Shown: positions 8,790-20,106 of the stretch, piece by piece
Numbering within the stretch: position 1 is the stretch's first letter
How the letters are laid out: every line of letters begins with the position of its first letter
NCBI RefSeq assembly: GCF_021166585.1
Contig: NZ_JAJOZE010000004.1
Span: 186,001 to 250,000 of the forward strand
DNA: 64,000 nucleotides
Origin: Metabacillus kandeliae
GTDB lineage: Bacteria > Bacillota > Bacilli > Bacillales > Bacillaceae
Direction of reading: 5' to 3'
Position numbers and translations under genes: made by a program
Notes under the pieces: model-generated
What the model was told of the DNA's origin: nothing
What the model saw: only the letters and a program-made list of their open reading frames with translations
Databases searched by the model: none

Positions 8790-9722
8790 ATGAACGCAGG
8801 TATTATAGGAATCGGCCGTTATGTTCCTGAAAAGGTGCTGACTAACCATGATTTGGAGAAAATGGTGGATACGTCAGATGAATGGATCAGAACAAGAACA
8901 GGAATTGAGGAAAGACGCATTGCAAGCGACGATGTGAATACATCGCACATGGCATTGATGGCAGCAGAAAAAGCTATAGCGAATGCTGGAATAGAAGCTT
9001 CAGATTTAGATATGATTTTAGTTGCAACTGTAACGCCTGACCGCCCCTTTCCGTCTGTTGCCTGCATGCTTCAGGAGCAGCTTGGCGCCAAAAAAGCTGC
9101 AGCAATGGACATCAGTGCGGCTTGTGCCGGGTTTATGTACGGCCTTGTAACAGCCAAGCAGTTTATCGAAACGAACACGTTTAAAAACATTCTGGTCATC
9201 GGCGTAGAAAAGCTTTCCAGAATCACCGACTGGGATGACCGGAATACGGCTGTTCTGTTTGGTGATGCAGCTGGAGCAGCAGTTGTCGGCCCTGTAAGCG
9301 AAGGAAGAGGCATTCTTTCTTTTGAACTTGGTGCTGACGGAACGGGTGCCAAGCATCTTTACCAGGATGAATTTATTATCATGAACGGACGTGAGGTATT
9401 TAAATTTGCTGTCCGTCAAATGGGTGAATCCAGCCTGAATGTTCTAAGAAAAGCAGGCCTGAAAAAAGAGGATGTTGACTGGCTGATTCCTCACCAGGCT
9501 AACATCCGCATCATGGAGGCAGCACGGGAAAGACTAGAGCTTCCTGTTGAAAAAATGTCCAAAACGGTTAATAAATACGGTAATACTTCAGCGGCTTCCA
9601 TTCCGCTTTCACTTGTAGAAGAACTGGAAGCTGGTAAAATAAAAGATGGAGATTTAATTGTTATGGTCGGCTTCGGCGGAGGCCTGACATGGGGCGCAAT
9701 CGCAATGCGCTGGGGAAGATAA
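8790..9722 (+). CDS. fabH: Beta-ketoacyl-ACP synthase III
   Basis: Condenses acyl-CoA with malonyl-ACP to start fatty-acid chains; in Bacillus branched-chain acyl-CoA primers are preferred. The protein has 310 residues and the complete catalytic triad: Cys112 in SAACAGF, His235 in PHQANIRI and Asn265 in GNTSAAS. The C-terminal [10 protein letters not shown] loop is intact. The start has AAGGAG at good spacing. It forms an operon with fabF (33-nt gap) behind a FapR-type operator. It corresponds to fabHA of B. subtilis. Confidence 0.95.
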   Translation: MNAGIIGIGRYVPEKVLTNHDLEKMVDTSDEWIRTRTGIEERRIASDDVNTSHMALMAAEKAIANAGIEASDLDMILVATVTPDRPFPSVACMLQEQLGAKKAAAMDISAACAGFMYGLVTAKQFIETNTFKNILVIGVEKLSRITDWDDRNTAVLFGDAAGAAVVGPVSEGRGILSFELGADGTGAKHLYQDEFIIMNGREVFKFAVRQMGESSLNVLRKAGLKKEDVDWLIPHQANIRIMEAARERLELPVEKMSKTVNKYGNTSAASIPLSLVEELEAGKIKDGDLIVMVGFGGGLTWGAIAMRWGR

Positions 9723-9755
9723 AAGCAGATATAAAAATAATACGAGGTGTGTTCT

Positions 9756-10994
9756 ATGACGAATAGAAGAGTAGTTGTGACAGGTCTTGGAGCGGTATCC
9801 CCGCTTGGACTGGATGCTAAAACCAGCTGGGAAAATGCATTGAAAGGTGTTTCAGGCGTAGGCCCTGTCACACGGGTAAATGCAGATGATTATCCTGCTA
9901 AAGTGGCTGCAGAAGTAAAAGACTTTGATGTTGAGCAGTATATGGATAAAAAGGAATCCCGTAAAATGGACAGGTTTACTCATTTTGCGGTTGCTGCTTC
10001 CTTGATGGCTGTAAAAGATGCGAATCTAGAAATAACAGAAGAAAACGCACCTAGAGTCGGTGTCTGGATCGGTTCAGGTATCGGCGGCATGGAAACATTT
10101 GAAAATCAATTCCAAACCCTTCTTGAAAAAGGACCGCGCCGTGTCAGCCCGTTCTTCGTTCCGATGATGATTCCTGATATGGCTGCAGGACAAGTGTCCA
10201 TCGCCCTTGGTGCTAAAGGCTTTAACTCCTGTACAGTAACAGCATGTGCAACAGGAACAAACTCCATTGGAGATGCCTTTAAGGTTATTCAGCGCGGAGA
10301 TGCCGATGTCATGGTGTCAGGCGGAGCGGAAGCCCCGATTACACGCATGTCCTTTGCAGGCTTCTGTTCAAACAAAGCCCTTTCCACCAACCCTGATCCA
10401 AAGACAGCAAGCCGTCCATTTGACAAAGACCGTGATGGATTTGTCATCGGAGAAGGTGCCGGCGTTCTTGTACTGGAAGAACTTGAACATGCTCTTGCAA
10501 GAGGAGCTAATATTTATGCTGAAATCGTCGGATACGGCGCAACAGGCGATGCTTACCATATTACTGCACCTGCTCCAGACGGAGAAGGCGGCGTCAGAGC
10601 CATGAACATGGCTATTGAAAACTCCGGCCTGAAAGCAGAAGATATTGATTATATTAATGCCCACGGCACAAGCACGCCATATAATGATAAATTCGAAACA
10701 ATGGCTATCAAAACAGTATTTGGTGAGCATGCCCAAAAACTTGCCATCAGCTCAACCAAATCCATGACAGGACACCTTCTTGGCGCGGCAGGCGGCATTG
10801 AAGCGATTTTCTCCGTAATGGCGATCAAAGAGGATGTCGTTCCTCCGACAATCAATCTCAAAAACCAGGATCCTGAATGCGATCTTGATTACGTTCCGAA
10901 CGAATACAGAAAAATGGAAGTCAAAGCTGCATTGAGCAACTCATTAGGCTTTGGCGGACATAACGCAACGATTATCTTTAAAAAATATGTATAA
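9756..10994 (+). CDS. fabF: Beta-ketoacyl-ACP synthase II
   Basis: Elongates acyl-ACP chains by decarboxylative condensation with malonyl-ACP; it is the target of cerulenin-type inhibitors. The 412-residue thiolase-fold protein carries the Cys-His-His triad: Cys164 in TACATGT, His303 in NAHGTSTP and His340 in MTGHLLGA. I start at the ATG at 9756 (CGAGGTG seven nt upstream), giving [12 protein letters not shown]; the frame extends three codons further without support. It is translated with fabH and ends at a strong terminator. Confidence 0.96.
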   Translation: MTNRRVVVTGLGAVSPLGLDAKTSWENALKGVSGVGPVTRVNADDYPAKVAAEVKDFDVEQYMDKKESRKMDRFTHFAVAASLMAVKDANLEITEENAPRVGVWIGSGIGGMETFENQFQTLLEKGPRRVSPFFVPMMIPDMAAGQVSIALGAKGFNSCTVTACATGTNSIGDAFKVIQRGDADVMVSGGAEAPITRMSFAGFCSNKALSTNPDPKTASRPFDKDRDGFVIGEGAGVLVLEELEHALARGANIYAEIVGYGATGDAYHITAPAPDGEGGVRAMNMAIENSGLKAEDIDYINAHGTSTPYNDKFETMAIKTVFGEHAQKLAISSTKSMTGHLLGAAGGIEAIFSVMAIKEDVVPPTINLKNQDPECDLDYVPNEYRKMEVKAALSNSLGFGGHNATIIFKKYV

Positions 10995-10996
10995 AC

Positions 10997-11034
10997 CCAC
11001 AAATGCTCCGGTCTGACCGGAGCATTTTTTTGTG
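10997..11034 (+). terminator. Terminator after fabF
   Basis: CCACAAATGCTCCGG, loop, CCGGAGCATTTTTTTGTGG: a long stem with an embedded T-run. Confidence 0.9.
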
Positions 11035-11115
11035 GATGAAAACCGAATTTTTCTGCACATGGGCAGACACTTGCTATAGAAACCCCTCATATCCTATTAC
11101 AAAGGGTGTGAGACG

Positions 11116-11892
11116 ATGAGTGTGATTGCCACTGATAAATGGCTTGAAGAGAGCTCTCAGCACAGCAAAATCAGCAAAAAGCTGAAGCCTTATTTCCCGG
11201 GACAGAAAGAAAACCTCATTTTCAGCGAACTGCTGAATCATGGAGTTTACAGAAGCTCATCAGACTGTGAAAAGCTTGTCCGCGAATTAAAGCAGCAGAA
11301 CACATGGGGATTTATTAAATCAGAAAGCGAAAAGCTAAAAAGGCTCTGGAACGGACCTGACGTGCCAATTTTTATCTTTCCGAGCGATATGTCCAGCAGC
11401 AGGCTGAAAAAAGACCATGGCGGAAAATCAGGACTTGCCTTTAATGACAAACTCTTTTTATTCCTGACCCCTGAAGTGGGACTGACAGACAGAAAAGCCC
11501 TGCTTATCCACGAATACCATCATGTATGCCGGATTGCCCGAAATCCGAAAAGGGAAGAAGATTACACACTCGAGGACGTCGTTATCCTGGAAGGCATGGC
11601 TGAAAATGCAGTCAGGGAAACACTCGGAGAAAAGCCTGTAGCCAAATGGGCTAAGCTGTATACAGAAGAACAAATCAAACAAATCTGGAACAAGCACATT
11701 GAACCGAACAGAAAAATCCGCCCCAAAGACCAGAAGTTTCATAAAATTCTATACGGCAAGGGATTTTACCCGCCAATGACTGGCTATGCAGCAGGCTATT
11801 ATGCCGTAAAAAAATACATGTCCTCTAAAAGCCTGACAACAAAGGATATGCTTTCATTGCCGGCAGAGCAGATTATCAGGGCTGTGTTTTAA
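11116..11892 (+). CDS. yjaZ: YjaZ-like predicted zinc protease (DUF2268)
   Basis: A 258-residue protein with a metallopeptidase motif HEYHH (about residues 132-136) in a predicted helix, followed about 20 residues later by EGMAE, which could supply the third zinc ligand. This matches DUF2268 (predicted Zn-dependent protease), the family of B. subtilis YjaZ. There is no obvious signal peptide, so it is probably cytosolic. The ATG follows AAAGGGTG. In B. subtilis the app operon comes next; here the next gene is yjbA. Confidence 0.8.
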   Translation: MSVIATDKWLEESSQHSKISKKLKPYFPGQKENLIFSELLNHGVYRSSSDCEKLVRELKQQNTWGFIKSESEKLKRLWNGPDVPIFIFPSDMSSSRLKKDHGGKSGLAFNDKLFLFLTPEVGLTDRKALLIHEYHHVCRIARNPKREEDYTLEDVVILEGMAENAVRETLGEKPVAKWAKLYTEEQIKQIWNKHIEPNRKIRPKDQKFHKILYGKGFYPPMTGYAAGYYAVKKYMSSKSLTTKDMLSLPAEQIIRAVF

Positions 11893-12003
11893 ACAGCAAG
11901 CTGCCTAAAAGAAAAGACAGGGATAATGTGAGTAAATTGGAATAATTTTTCACCTCGCTGCCTATACTGATTGACAAAAGGCTGCAAAGTGAGGGGTAAA
12001 GAA

Positions 12004-12753
12004 ATGTTGTTTCTTCATGATGTTTGGGTAAATTGGTTCGAAGGTGAAGAGAATGGATACAATGTCTGCGATTTTCATGAATGGCGGAAAGATGACAGCG
12101 TGGAGCTGCTCGATCAAGTACCGCTGCTCAAAGTTGACCATCTTCTGTTTGACTACATCGAGAATGATTTGGCTGAACTGCCGCAAAGCTTGCTTAAAGA
12201 TGTTCATCAAAAAGCATATATAAGAAAAAATCATGAAAGAATTCAACTGGAATATTGCTTTGTGATTACGGACGGCCAGGGAATCTTAGCAGTAGACACA
12301 ATCAGCTACACCATACCAGTCAGAAAAAGCCGCATTATCCCAAGGCAGGAGCAGCTTGTCTATGACATGGTGAAAGATATTGAACCGGAAGCATACCCAT
12401 TTAAAAACCCGTTCCACGAGGAGAAAGAACACCATATTCTTTCACTCTCGCCGCTCTATATGAGAGGGCTTACCAGAAAAGAAAGACAGTTGAAACAGCT
12501 GCTATTCATGGCGCTTGACCAGCTTCTGACATCAAAAAATGCAGCAGCGCTCAAATACTGGTACACAGAATGGAATCCAGCAAAATACCACGATATCCAA
12601 TCATTGGACTTTGATGAAATCTGGCAGATGCTTTACAACGAAACACTTTACGGCTGGTCGCCGAAGCACGTTGCGCTCTGTGAACACCTTGTAAAAGGAC
12701 AGCCTTTCTTTGAGAGACTGTGGGAAATGGAGCATCAGCCTAAGGTGAATTGA
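12004..12753 (+). CDS. yjbA: YjbA family protein (UPF0736)
   Basis: A 249-residue soluble protein starting [20 protein letters not shown], which I recognise as YjbA/UPF0736, a family of unknown function confined to Bacillus relatives. Aromatic and charged residues dominate ([22 protein letters not shown]), and there is no signal or membrane segment. The ATG at 12004 has GTGAGGGG upstream; the frame extends 11 codons further to 11971 without support. It lies upstream of a repeat-filled gap. Confidence 0.8.
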   Translation: MLFLHDVWVNWFEGEENGYNVCDFHEWRKDDSVELLDQVPLLKVDHLLFDYIENDLAELPQSLLKDVHQKAYIRKNHERIQLEYCFVITDGQGILAVDTISYTIPVRKSRIIPRQEQLVYDMVKDIEPEAYPFKNPFHEEKEHHILSLSPLYMRGLTRKERQLKQLLFMALDQLLTSKNAAALKYWYTEWNPAKYHDIQSLDFDEIWQMLYNETLYGWSPKHVALCEHLVKGQPFFERLWEMEHQPKVN

Positions 12754-12764
12754 TGTTGAGGCGG

Positions 12765-13100
12765 ACAAGCATGGGGGATGGGAAGTCTCTGTCCCCAATA
12801 TAGGGAGTGGCCTGGCCCCCGCTGCGTTAAAGCAGCAGGGGCCAGGGGGAACGTGTGGAAATCTCTTTAGTGACAAAGTGTTCGATAAACGGGGACAGGT
12901 CTTTCGCTCTCTAAAGGATAAAGGGCCAGGTACCAGGCAAGCGGTACCTGGCCTTTTATGCTTTAAAGCAAAAGGGGACAGGAATAGCAACCCTAAACAC
13001 TAAGCGGCTCCAGGTCTGAAGATTGCAGGGACAGCTCTTTACTCTGTTAGCACACTGGGGGCCAGGTCCCTACAATATTGGGGGACAGAGACCCCAACGC
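12765..13100. repeat. Repeat family C block (GGGGACAG-rich), copy C1
   Basis: A gene-free stretch made of variants of GGGGACAG and GGCCAGG, many in inverted order. It contains GGCCAGGTACC-loop-GGTACCTGGCC followed by TTTT (12924-12957), which can act as a terminator for yjbA, and CCTGGCCCC...GGGGCCAGG (12811-12846). Sense copies of GGGGACAG occur near 12892, 12973 and 13081. A similar block lies at 53330-53662. No ORF with a ribosome site was found. Confidence 0.65.
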
Positions 13101-13122
13101 CCTCCCTAAACCATGAAAAAAC

Positions 13123-13158
13123 ATAAAAAACCCAGGCGAGTCCACTCCGCCTGGGTTT
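13123..13158 (-). terminator. Terminator after trpS
   Basis: On the minus strand, AAACCCAGGCG-loop-CGCCTGGGTTTTTTATG directly follows the trpS stop. Confidence 0.9.
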
Positions 13159-13163
13159 CCCAT

Positions 13164-14432
<1,269 letters not shown>

Positions 14433-14438
14433 TTTTTT

Positions 14439-14467
14439 ATTATAAAGAATCTGCAGGCAATCTGCAA
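14439..14467 (-). promoter_or_regulatory. trpS promoter
   Basis: Minus strand TTGCAG (complement of 14462-14467), 17-nt spacer, TATAAT (complement of 14439-14444), immediately upstream of the T-box leader. Confidence 0.75.
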
Positions 14468-14473
14468 TAGGCG

Positions 14474-14827
14474 TCACACATAATAAATGAGAAGACAAAC
14501 GGCCATAACAGCTGCAAGACCTGCTCCTGAAAGGAAAAGAGGCTTGAGGTTCAGGCTGACAAGCTCTGACAGCGGGGCCATTTCATCCACTTCTTCTTTT
14601 GAGAGCTCGCTTCCTTTTGACTGGAAAACGCGGCGGAATCCATAGGTTATGGAGTCAAAAAAGCCTTCCTGAGTCACATAAAGGAACAGCCCGGAGAGAA
14701 GGAGGAAAAAGCTGACGAGAAAGCTCATATTGATAAAGGCCAGCAGATCGAAACTATGGTAAACAATAAAACAAAGGATGACAGATACGGCAAAAGAAAT
14801 GAAAAATAGGAGGATCGTTTTTTTCAA
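14474..14827 (-). CDS. DUF3899-like small membrane protein
   Basis: A 117-residue protein with three hydrophobic segments (about 6-24, 29-50 and 96-116) and a charged loop between the second and third (FRRVFQSKGSELSKEEVDEM). This resembles the DUF3899 membrane family; function is unknown. I place the start at TTG (14827), preceded by GAGGT at 7 nt. The longer frame to 14983 adds a polar N-terminus without a ribosome site. It lies upstream of trpS on the same strand but before the trpS promoter. Confidence 0.6.
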   Translation of the reverse strand: MKKTILLFFISFAVSVILCFIVYHSFDLLAFINMSFLVSFFLLLSGLFLYVTQEGFFDSITYGFRRVFQSKGSELSKEEVDEMAPLSELVSLNLKPLFLSGAGLAAVMAVCLLIYYV

Positions 14828-15165
14828 TAGAGGTACCTCGCTTACTGAATGCGGTTTTAGTGTATATGAAAGGATTTTACTAACATCCCCATAATATTTC
14901 AATAGTAAATCATTATTGAGGGAAAATAGAGAGTGAGTGAATTTTCCTACTTTTTCGTCATTTATAGAATGTGCATATTTCACATATTAAGAATTTTACG
15001 ATCCGTTTAAAAACAATTTACAATCAACTGGAAGTAGGGCAAGAGGTGGTTATATGCCATATAGAGGGTGATAAATGATGTTGAAAATATGGGTAAAAAG
15101 AACTATTTTTTAGGCCTGAATTCTCTGTTTTATTGCATTTTTGTAAACTTTCTTAAAAAAATACA

Positions 15166-15220
15166 TGTACAATTATTCAAAAAATTGTATAATAGTCCTT
15201 GTAAGAATTCTCAGAAAAAT
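15166..15220 (+). promoter_or_regulatory. oppA promoter region with candidate CodY box
   Basis: TGTACA (15166-15171), 16-nt spacer, TATAAT (15188-15193) is a SigA-type promoter. AATTCTCAGAAAAAT (15206-15220) matches the CodY consensus AATTTTCWGAAAATT at 13 of 15 positions and lies in the early leader, just before the GGGGGG ribosome site. The remainder of the 411-nt gap (14828-15165) shows no further gene I can support. Confidence 0.55.
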
Positions 15221-15238
15221 TACAGGGGGGTCAAGTAG

Positions 15239-16936
15239 GTGAAAAAGTCTAAATTTTCTCTGATCTTAGGTTTAGTACTAGTTCTTAGCTTATTCTTATC
15301 TGCATGTTACGGCGGCGGAGGGAATAAGACAGAAGGTCAACCTAAAGAAGATGGCGGGGGCAACACGAGTGGAACAGATGCTAAACCAAACGTGCCGCAA
15401 GAATTAAAAGTATTGGAAACATCTGAAATTCCAGGTATGGACAGCGTCATGGGTGAAGACCAAATGACATTCACAATGCTGAACAACACAAATGAAGGTC
15501 TATATCGTTTAGATAAAGATCAAAAGCCTGTTCCAGGTGTTGCTGCAGGTCCTGCAGAAAACAACGGAAAAGACACTGAGTTTACTATTAAACTTAATCC
15601 AGATGCAAAATGGTCAAACGGTGACCCTGTCACTGCAAACGACTTCGTGTATGCATGGCAGCGTTCATTGGATCCAGCTACTGCTTCTCCATACGGACCT
15701 TACATGATGATCGGCAAAGTATTAAATGCTGACAAAGTGTATGCGAAAAAAGCAAAGCCGGACGAGCTTGGAATTAAAGCTCTTGACGATCATACATTGA
15801 AAATCACTTTCGTTAAACCGATTCCTTACTTCGAATCATTAATGGCTTTCCAAACGTTCTATCCTCAGAATAAAAAATATGTTGAATCTCAAGGCAAAAA
15901 CTTTGCTACAAATGATAAAACTCTCGTTTATAACGGTCCTTTCAAACTGACTGACTGGGATGGCCCGCAAGATACAGAGTGGGGCATGACGAAGAACGAT
16001 ACTTACTGGGATGCAAAAAATGTAAAGCTTGATAAAGTATCATTCTCAGTTTCAAAAGATCCTCAAGCTTCTGTTAATGCATACAATGCAGGCGAAGCAG
16101 ACTTGACTGGAAAGCTAGCACAAGCTTCTATCATCTCTCAATTTGAAGGATCTCCTGACTTGCAGCGCTACCTTGAGCCGTCTGTATGGTGGCTGAAAAT
16201 GAATGAGAAAAACCCTATCTTCAAAAACTTGAACATCCGTAAAGCTGTAGCAATGGCTGTGGATAAAGAAGCGCTAACTAAAAACGTTCTTGCAAATGGT
16301 TCTGTTCCAGCAGACTACATTGTTCCAGCAGAATGGATTAAAAGTGAAGACGGCAAGGACTTCCGTGAAGGCGGATCTTACCTGAAAACGAATAAAGAAG
16401 AAGCTACAAAGCTTTGGAAGCAAGGCTTGAAAGAACTTGGAAAATCTAGCGTTTCTGTAACATATGTTGGACAAGATACTGAAACATCAAAAATCACTGA
16501 CTCTTTCATTAAGGACCAGCTTGAAAAAACACTTCCTGGTTTGAAAGTTAACATCGAAAGCGTACCTTTCAAAATCCGTCTAGACCGCGAAAACAAGCAA
16601 GACTATGACTTGCTGATGGGCGGATGGGGACCTGACTACAATGACCCTATGACATACCTTGACCTTTGGGTAACTGGCGGCGAACAGAATCATATGGACT
16701 TCTCTGATCCAGAGTATGACAAAATGATTGCTGCCGCTGACAAAGATGGTGATGCAGCTCACCGCTGGAAGACTCTTCAAGATGCAGAAAAGAAACTGCT
16801 TGAAGATGATGCAGCACTTGCACCAATCTATCAGCGTGCTTTGAACACATTGCAAAAGCCTAAGATTAAAGGCCTTGTCCACCATGACCTTGGCGGCGAA
16901 TACAGCTTCCAATGGACAACGATCGAAGGCGAATAA
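15239..16936 (+). CDS. oppA: Oligopeptide ABC transporter substrate-binding lipoprotein
   Basis: Captures oligopeptides outside the membrane and delivers them to OppBC. In Bacillus this also imports signalling peptides that feed sporulation and competence. The 565-residue protein has a lipoprotein signal peptide with lipobox LSAC (Cys23), a glycine-rich linker and a SBP-family-5 body, including YAWQRSLDP and the GWGPDYNDPMTYLD region near the C-terminus. The start is GTG with AGGGGGG upstream. It is the first gene of oppABCDF, separated from oppB by a hairpin that probably lets oppA be made in excess. Confidence 0.96.
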   Translation: MKKSKFSLILGLVLVLSLFLSACYGGGGNKTEGQPKEDGGGNTSGTDAKPNVPQELKVLETSEIPGMDSVMGEDQMTFTMLNNTNEGLYRLDKDQKPVPGVAAGPAENNGKDTEFTIKLNPDAKWSNGDPVTANDFVYAWQRSLDPATASPYGPYMMIGKVLNADKVYAKKAKPDELGIKALDDHTLKITFVKPIPYFESLMAFQTFYPQNKKYVESQGKNFATNDKTLVYNGPFKLTDWDGPQDTEWGMTKNDTYWDAKNVKLDKVSFSVSKDPQASVNAYNAGEADLTGKLAQASIISQFEGSPDLQRYLEPSVWWLKMNEKNPIFKNLNIRKAVAMAVDKEALTKNVLANGSVPADYIVPAEWIKSEDGKDFREGGSYLKTNKEEATKLWKQGLKELGKSSVSVTYVGQDTETSKITDSFIKDQLEKTLPGLKVNIESVPFKIRLDRENKQDYDLLMGGWGPDYNDPMTYLDLWVTGGEQNHMDFSDPEYDKMIAAADKDGDAAHRWKTLQDAEKKLLEDDAALAPIYQRALNTLQKPKIKGLVHHDLGGEYSFQWTTIEGE

Positions 16937-16953
16937 TCAATTAACAAAATAAC

Positions 16954-17014
16954 AGGTAAAAGGCTATTGTTTGACAATAGAAGAGAGTATATCTTTATAC
17001 TCTCTTTTTACCTG
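16954..17014 (+). terminator. Stem-loop between oppA and oppB (partial terminator / processing site)
   Basis: AGAGAGTATA-loop-TATACTCTCTTTTT sits inside a wider pairing of GGTAAAA with TTTTTACC. Such intercistronic hairpins after binding-protein genes commonly reduce downstream expression and protect the upstream mRNA. Confidence 0.7.
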
Positions 17015-17072
17015 TAAAACAATTGTCGAATTTAGTACCTTTTTTGGATTTATTTAGGAGGTGTAATCCACC

Positions 17073-18005
17073 ATGACAAAGTATATACTTCAAAGAATTT
17101 TATACATGATTGTTACCCTGTTTGTTATTGTTTCACTCACATTTTTCCTCATGAAAATTGTGCCTGGAACTCCGTTCAGCTCTGCTGAAAAATTATCACC
17201 GGATCAGCTTCAGATTATGAAAGAAAAATATGGACTGGACAAGCCGCTGCCTGTCCAATACCTGCAATACATGGGCAGCCTTTTAAAAGGTGACCTGGGT
17301 GTGTCCTTTAAATTCAGCAATACTCCTGTTAAAACAATTTTACAGAGTGGTATATCGGCTTCCGCAACGCTTGGGTTCCAGGCCATGGTTTTTGGTTCCA
17401 TCATCGGCATACTTCTCGGTATTTTTGCAGCGTTAAAACAGAATACCTGGATTGATTACGGTTCTACATTGTTAGCTGTAATCGGAAAATCGATTCCGTC
17501 ATTTGTTTTTGCGGCACTGCTTCAGTATTTCATTTCAGTAAAGCTTCATTGGCTGCCTGTTAGGTCCTGGCATGGCCCGGAATATAGCATCCTGCCGACA
17601 ATCGCACTTGCTATGTTCCCGATTTCAATTGCAGCACGTTTTACAAGGACAGAAATGATTGATGTATTAAATTCTGATTATATTACTCTGGCAAAAGCTA
17701 AGGGTGCAAGCCCGTTTCAAATCTCATTTAAACATGCGGTAAGAAATGCCATGATTCCGGTTATTACAGTCCTGGGGCCACTCGCTGTCAGCTTGATGAC
17801 AGGCTCCCTTGTTATTGAGAATATTTTTGGTATACCGGGCATCGGCAACCAGTTTGTTAATTCTATCGTAATCAATGATTATTCCGTTATTATGGGAACA
17901 ACCATCCTGTTTGCCTTCCTCTTTGTTGTCATTACACTTGTGGTAGATATTTTATACGGAGTTATTGACCCGCGTATCCGTGTTTCAGGAGGCAGCAAAT
18001 CATGA
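17073..18005 (+). CDS. oppB: Oligopeptide ABC transporter permease OppB
   Basis: A 310-residue inner-membrane permease with six predicted membrane segments. The first (IVTLFVIVSLTFFLMKIVPG) is followed by the extracytoplasmic region typical of OppB/DppB. The EAA loop, which contacts the ATPases, is seen as DYITLAKAKGASPFQI (about residues 202-217). The AGGAGGTG site precedes the ATG. The stop overlaps the oppC start (ATGA). Confidence 0.95.
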   Translation: MTKYILQRILYMIVTLFVIVSLTFFLMKIVPGTPFSSAEKLSPDQLQIMKEKYGLDKPLPVQYLQYMGSLLKGDLGVSFKFSNTPVKTILQSGISASATLGFQAMVFGSIIGILLGIFAALKQNTWIDYGSTLLAVIGKSIPSFVFAALLQYFISVKLHWLPVRSWHGPEYSILPTIALAMFPISIAARFTRTEMIDVLNSDYITLAKAKGASPFQISFKHAVRNAMIPVITVLGPLAVSLMTGSLVIENIFGIPGIGNQFVNSIVINDYSVIMGTTILFAFLFVVITLVVDILYGVIDPRIRVSGGSKS

Positions 18006-19036
18006 TAAACACTGAAAAGAAATTTCCAAACGGTATGTTCGAACCTGCCCATGTTGATACTTCCAAAAGTGAAAAAATTGAAAAGCCTAGTCTGAATTAC
18101 TGGCAGGATGCATGGCTTCGAATCCGGAAAAACAAAGCAGCAATCGTCAGCTTAGTTATCCTGGCACTATTAGTGATAATGGCATTCGTTGGCCCGCTGC
18201 TGACACCATACAAATATGATAAACAAGATTCGAGCTTTAATAACCTTCCTCCAAGAATTCAAGGGCTTGAAAACATTTCCTGGCTTCCATTCACAGGAGT
18301 AACAACAAACCGTTTTAATGGACAAAAGGTAGACCAGTATGAAGTTAAAAAGGCAAAGGACAGATATTACTGGTTTGGTACTGATATATTAGGAAGAGAC
18401 CAGTTTGCAAGAGTATGGAAAGGAACACAGCTGTCATTGCTGATTGCCTTAATTGCAGCTTTAGTAGATATGATTATCGGGGTAGCCTACGGTGCCATAT
18501 CTGGCTATGTAGGAGGCAAAACGGACGCCATTATGCAAAGGATTATCGAAATCCTTGTGGGTATTCCGAACCTGATTGTCGTAATCCTAATGATTCTCGT
18601 TCTAAAGCCAGGGATCATCCCGATCATCGTGGCCCTGACAATTACTGGCTGGGTTAGTATGGCAAGGGTTGTACGTGCCGGTGTCCTGAAAATGAAAAAT
18701 CAGGAATTTGTCCTTGCAGCTAGAACTCTCGGAGCAAGCAATGGCAAAATTATTTTTAGGCATATGATTCCAAACATGTTTGGCGTCATTATTATCAATA
18801 CGATGTTTTCTATTCCAAACGCGATCTTTTTTGAAGCATTTTTAAGCTTTATCGGTTTGGGGCTAAGTGATCCAAAGGCTTCTCTTGGTACCTTAATCAG
18901 TGATGGCTATCATCAAATGCAGGCATATCCTTATCAAATGGTTATTCCAGCAATTGTCATCTCTCTTTTGATGGTAACATTCAACCTAATCTCAGATGGC
19001 TTGCGAGATGCTCTTGATCCTAAAATGCGTGATTAA
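18002..19036 (+). CDS. oppC: Oligopeptide ABC transporter permease OppC
   Basis: The partner permease, 344 residues. An N-terminal cytoplasmic extension precedes the first membrane helix (about 45-65). An extracytoplasmic domain of about 80 residues follows (NNLPPRIQGLENISWLPF), then five more helices. The EAA loop is EFVLAARTLGASNGKI. The ATG overlaps the oppB stop by 4 nt, implying coupled translation and 1:1 assembly. Confidence 0.95.
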   Translation: MINTEKKFPNGMFEPAHVDTSKSEKIEKPSLNYWQDAWLRIRKNKAAIVSLVILALLVIMAFVGPLLTPYKYDKQDSSFNNLPPRIQGLENISWLPFTGVTTNRFNGQKVDQYEVKKAKDRYYWFGTDILGRDQFARVWKGTQLSLLIALIAALVDMIIGVAYGAISGYVGGKTDAIMQRIIEILVGIPNLIVVILMILVLKPGIIPIIVALTITGWVSMARVVRAGVLKMKNQEFVLAARTLGASNGKIIFRHMIPNMFGVIIINTMFSIPNAIFFEAFLSFIGLGLSDPKASLGTLISDGYHQMQAYPYQMVIPAIVISLLMVTFNLISDGLRDALDPKMRD

Positions 19037-19053
19037 TAGGCAGGTGAACCTTA

Positions 19054-20106
19054 ATGGAAAAAATACTAGAAGTGAAAGATCTTAATATCTCGTTTCATAC
19101 GTTCGGCGGTGAAGTACAAGCGATCAGGGGTGTAAGCTTTGATTTATTTAAAGGTGAGACGCTTGCGATCGTTGGGGAATCAGGTTCAGGAAAATCAGTT
19201 ACAACTAAGTCAATTATGCGCCTGCTTCCAGAGAGCAATTCCGAAATTAAAAGCGGGGAAATTCTTTTTGACGGCAAAGATCTAACAAAACTGAAAGATC
19301 AGCAAATGCAAAAAATCCGCGGAAAAGATATTTCGATGATTTTCCAGGATCCGATGACCTCGCTGAACCCAACGATGACTGTTGGAAAACAGATTATGGA
19401 ACCGATTATCAAGCATCAAAAATTATCAAAATCAGAAGCGAGAGCCCGTGCAATCGACTTGCTGAAGCTTGTTGGCATTCCAATGGCAGAAGCCCGCTTC
19501 AAACAGTATCCGCACCAGTTTTCAGGCGGTATGAGACAAAGGGTGGTTATCGCCATTGCGCTTGCCTGCAATCCAAAGGTTTTGATTGCGGATGAACCGA
19601 CAACAGCTCTTGATGTAACCATTCAGGCACAGATTCTAGAATTGATGAAAGATTTGCAGAAAAAAATTGATACGTCCATCATTTTCATTACACATGATCT
19701 TGGTGTTGTAGCAAACGTAGCTGACCGTGTGGCCGTTATGTATGGCGGGAAAATTGTTGAAATCGGGACAGCTGATGAAATTTTCTATAATCCAAAGCAT
19801 CCTTATACTTGGGGATTGATTAGCTCCATGCCTGACCTTGATACAGCAGATACTGAATTGTTTTCCATTCCCGGCACACCGCCAGATCTGCTGAATCCTC
19901 CAAAGGGAGATGCTTTTGCAGCAAGAAATCCTTTCGTATTGAACATTGATTTGGAAGAGCAGCCGCCTTTCTTCCAAATTTCAGATACTCATTATGTTGC
20001 TTCCTGGCTTTATCATAAGGACGCGCCTAGAGTAGACCCGCCGGAAGCTGTGAAAAAGAGAATGCGCCAGTTTCCTGCGAGCAAGGAGGGCAACGTAAAT
20101 GTCTAA
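19054..20106 (+). CDS. oppD: Oligopeptide ABC transporter ATPase OppD
   Basis: One of two ATPases that power peptide uptake. The 350-residue protein has Walker A GESGSGKS (residues 41-48), Q-loop [12 protein letters not shown], signature SGGMRQR and Walker [12 protein letters not shown]. The C-terminal oligo/dipeptide domain includes [19 protein letters not shown]. Unlike many OppD proteins, I see no four-cysteine iron-sulfur motif in the C-terminal region. It overlaps oppF by 8 nt. Confidence 0.95.
   Translation: MEKILEVKDLNISFHTFGGEVQAIRGVSFDLFKGETLAIVGESGSGKSVTTKSIMRLLPESNSEIKSGEILFDGKDLTKLKDQQMQKIRGKDISMIFQDPMTSLNPTMTVGKQIMEPIIKHQKLSKSEARARAIDLLKLVGIPMAEARFKQYPHQFSGGMRQRVVIAIALACNPKVLIADEPTTALDVTIQAQILELMKDLQKKIDTSIIFITHDLGVVANVADRVAVMYGGKIVEIGTADEIFYNPKHPYTWGLISSMPDLDTADTELFSIPGTPPDLLNPPKGDAFAARNPFVLNIDLEEQPPFFQISDTHYVASWLYHKDAPRVDPPEAVKKRMRQFPASKEGNVNV

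Noticed and set aside
15075-15113. 12-codon ORF (MMLKIWVKRTIF) before oppA with a GAGGGTG site, considered as a leader peptide
   Set aside because: It lies upstream of the best oppA promoter, so it would not be in the oppA transcript; no attenuator follows it.
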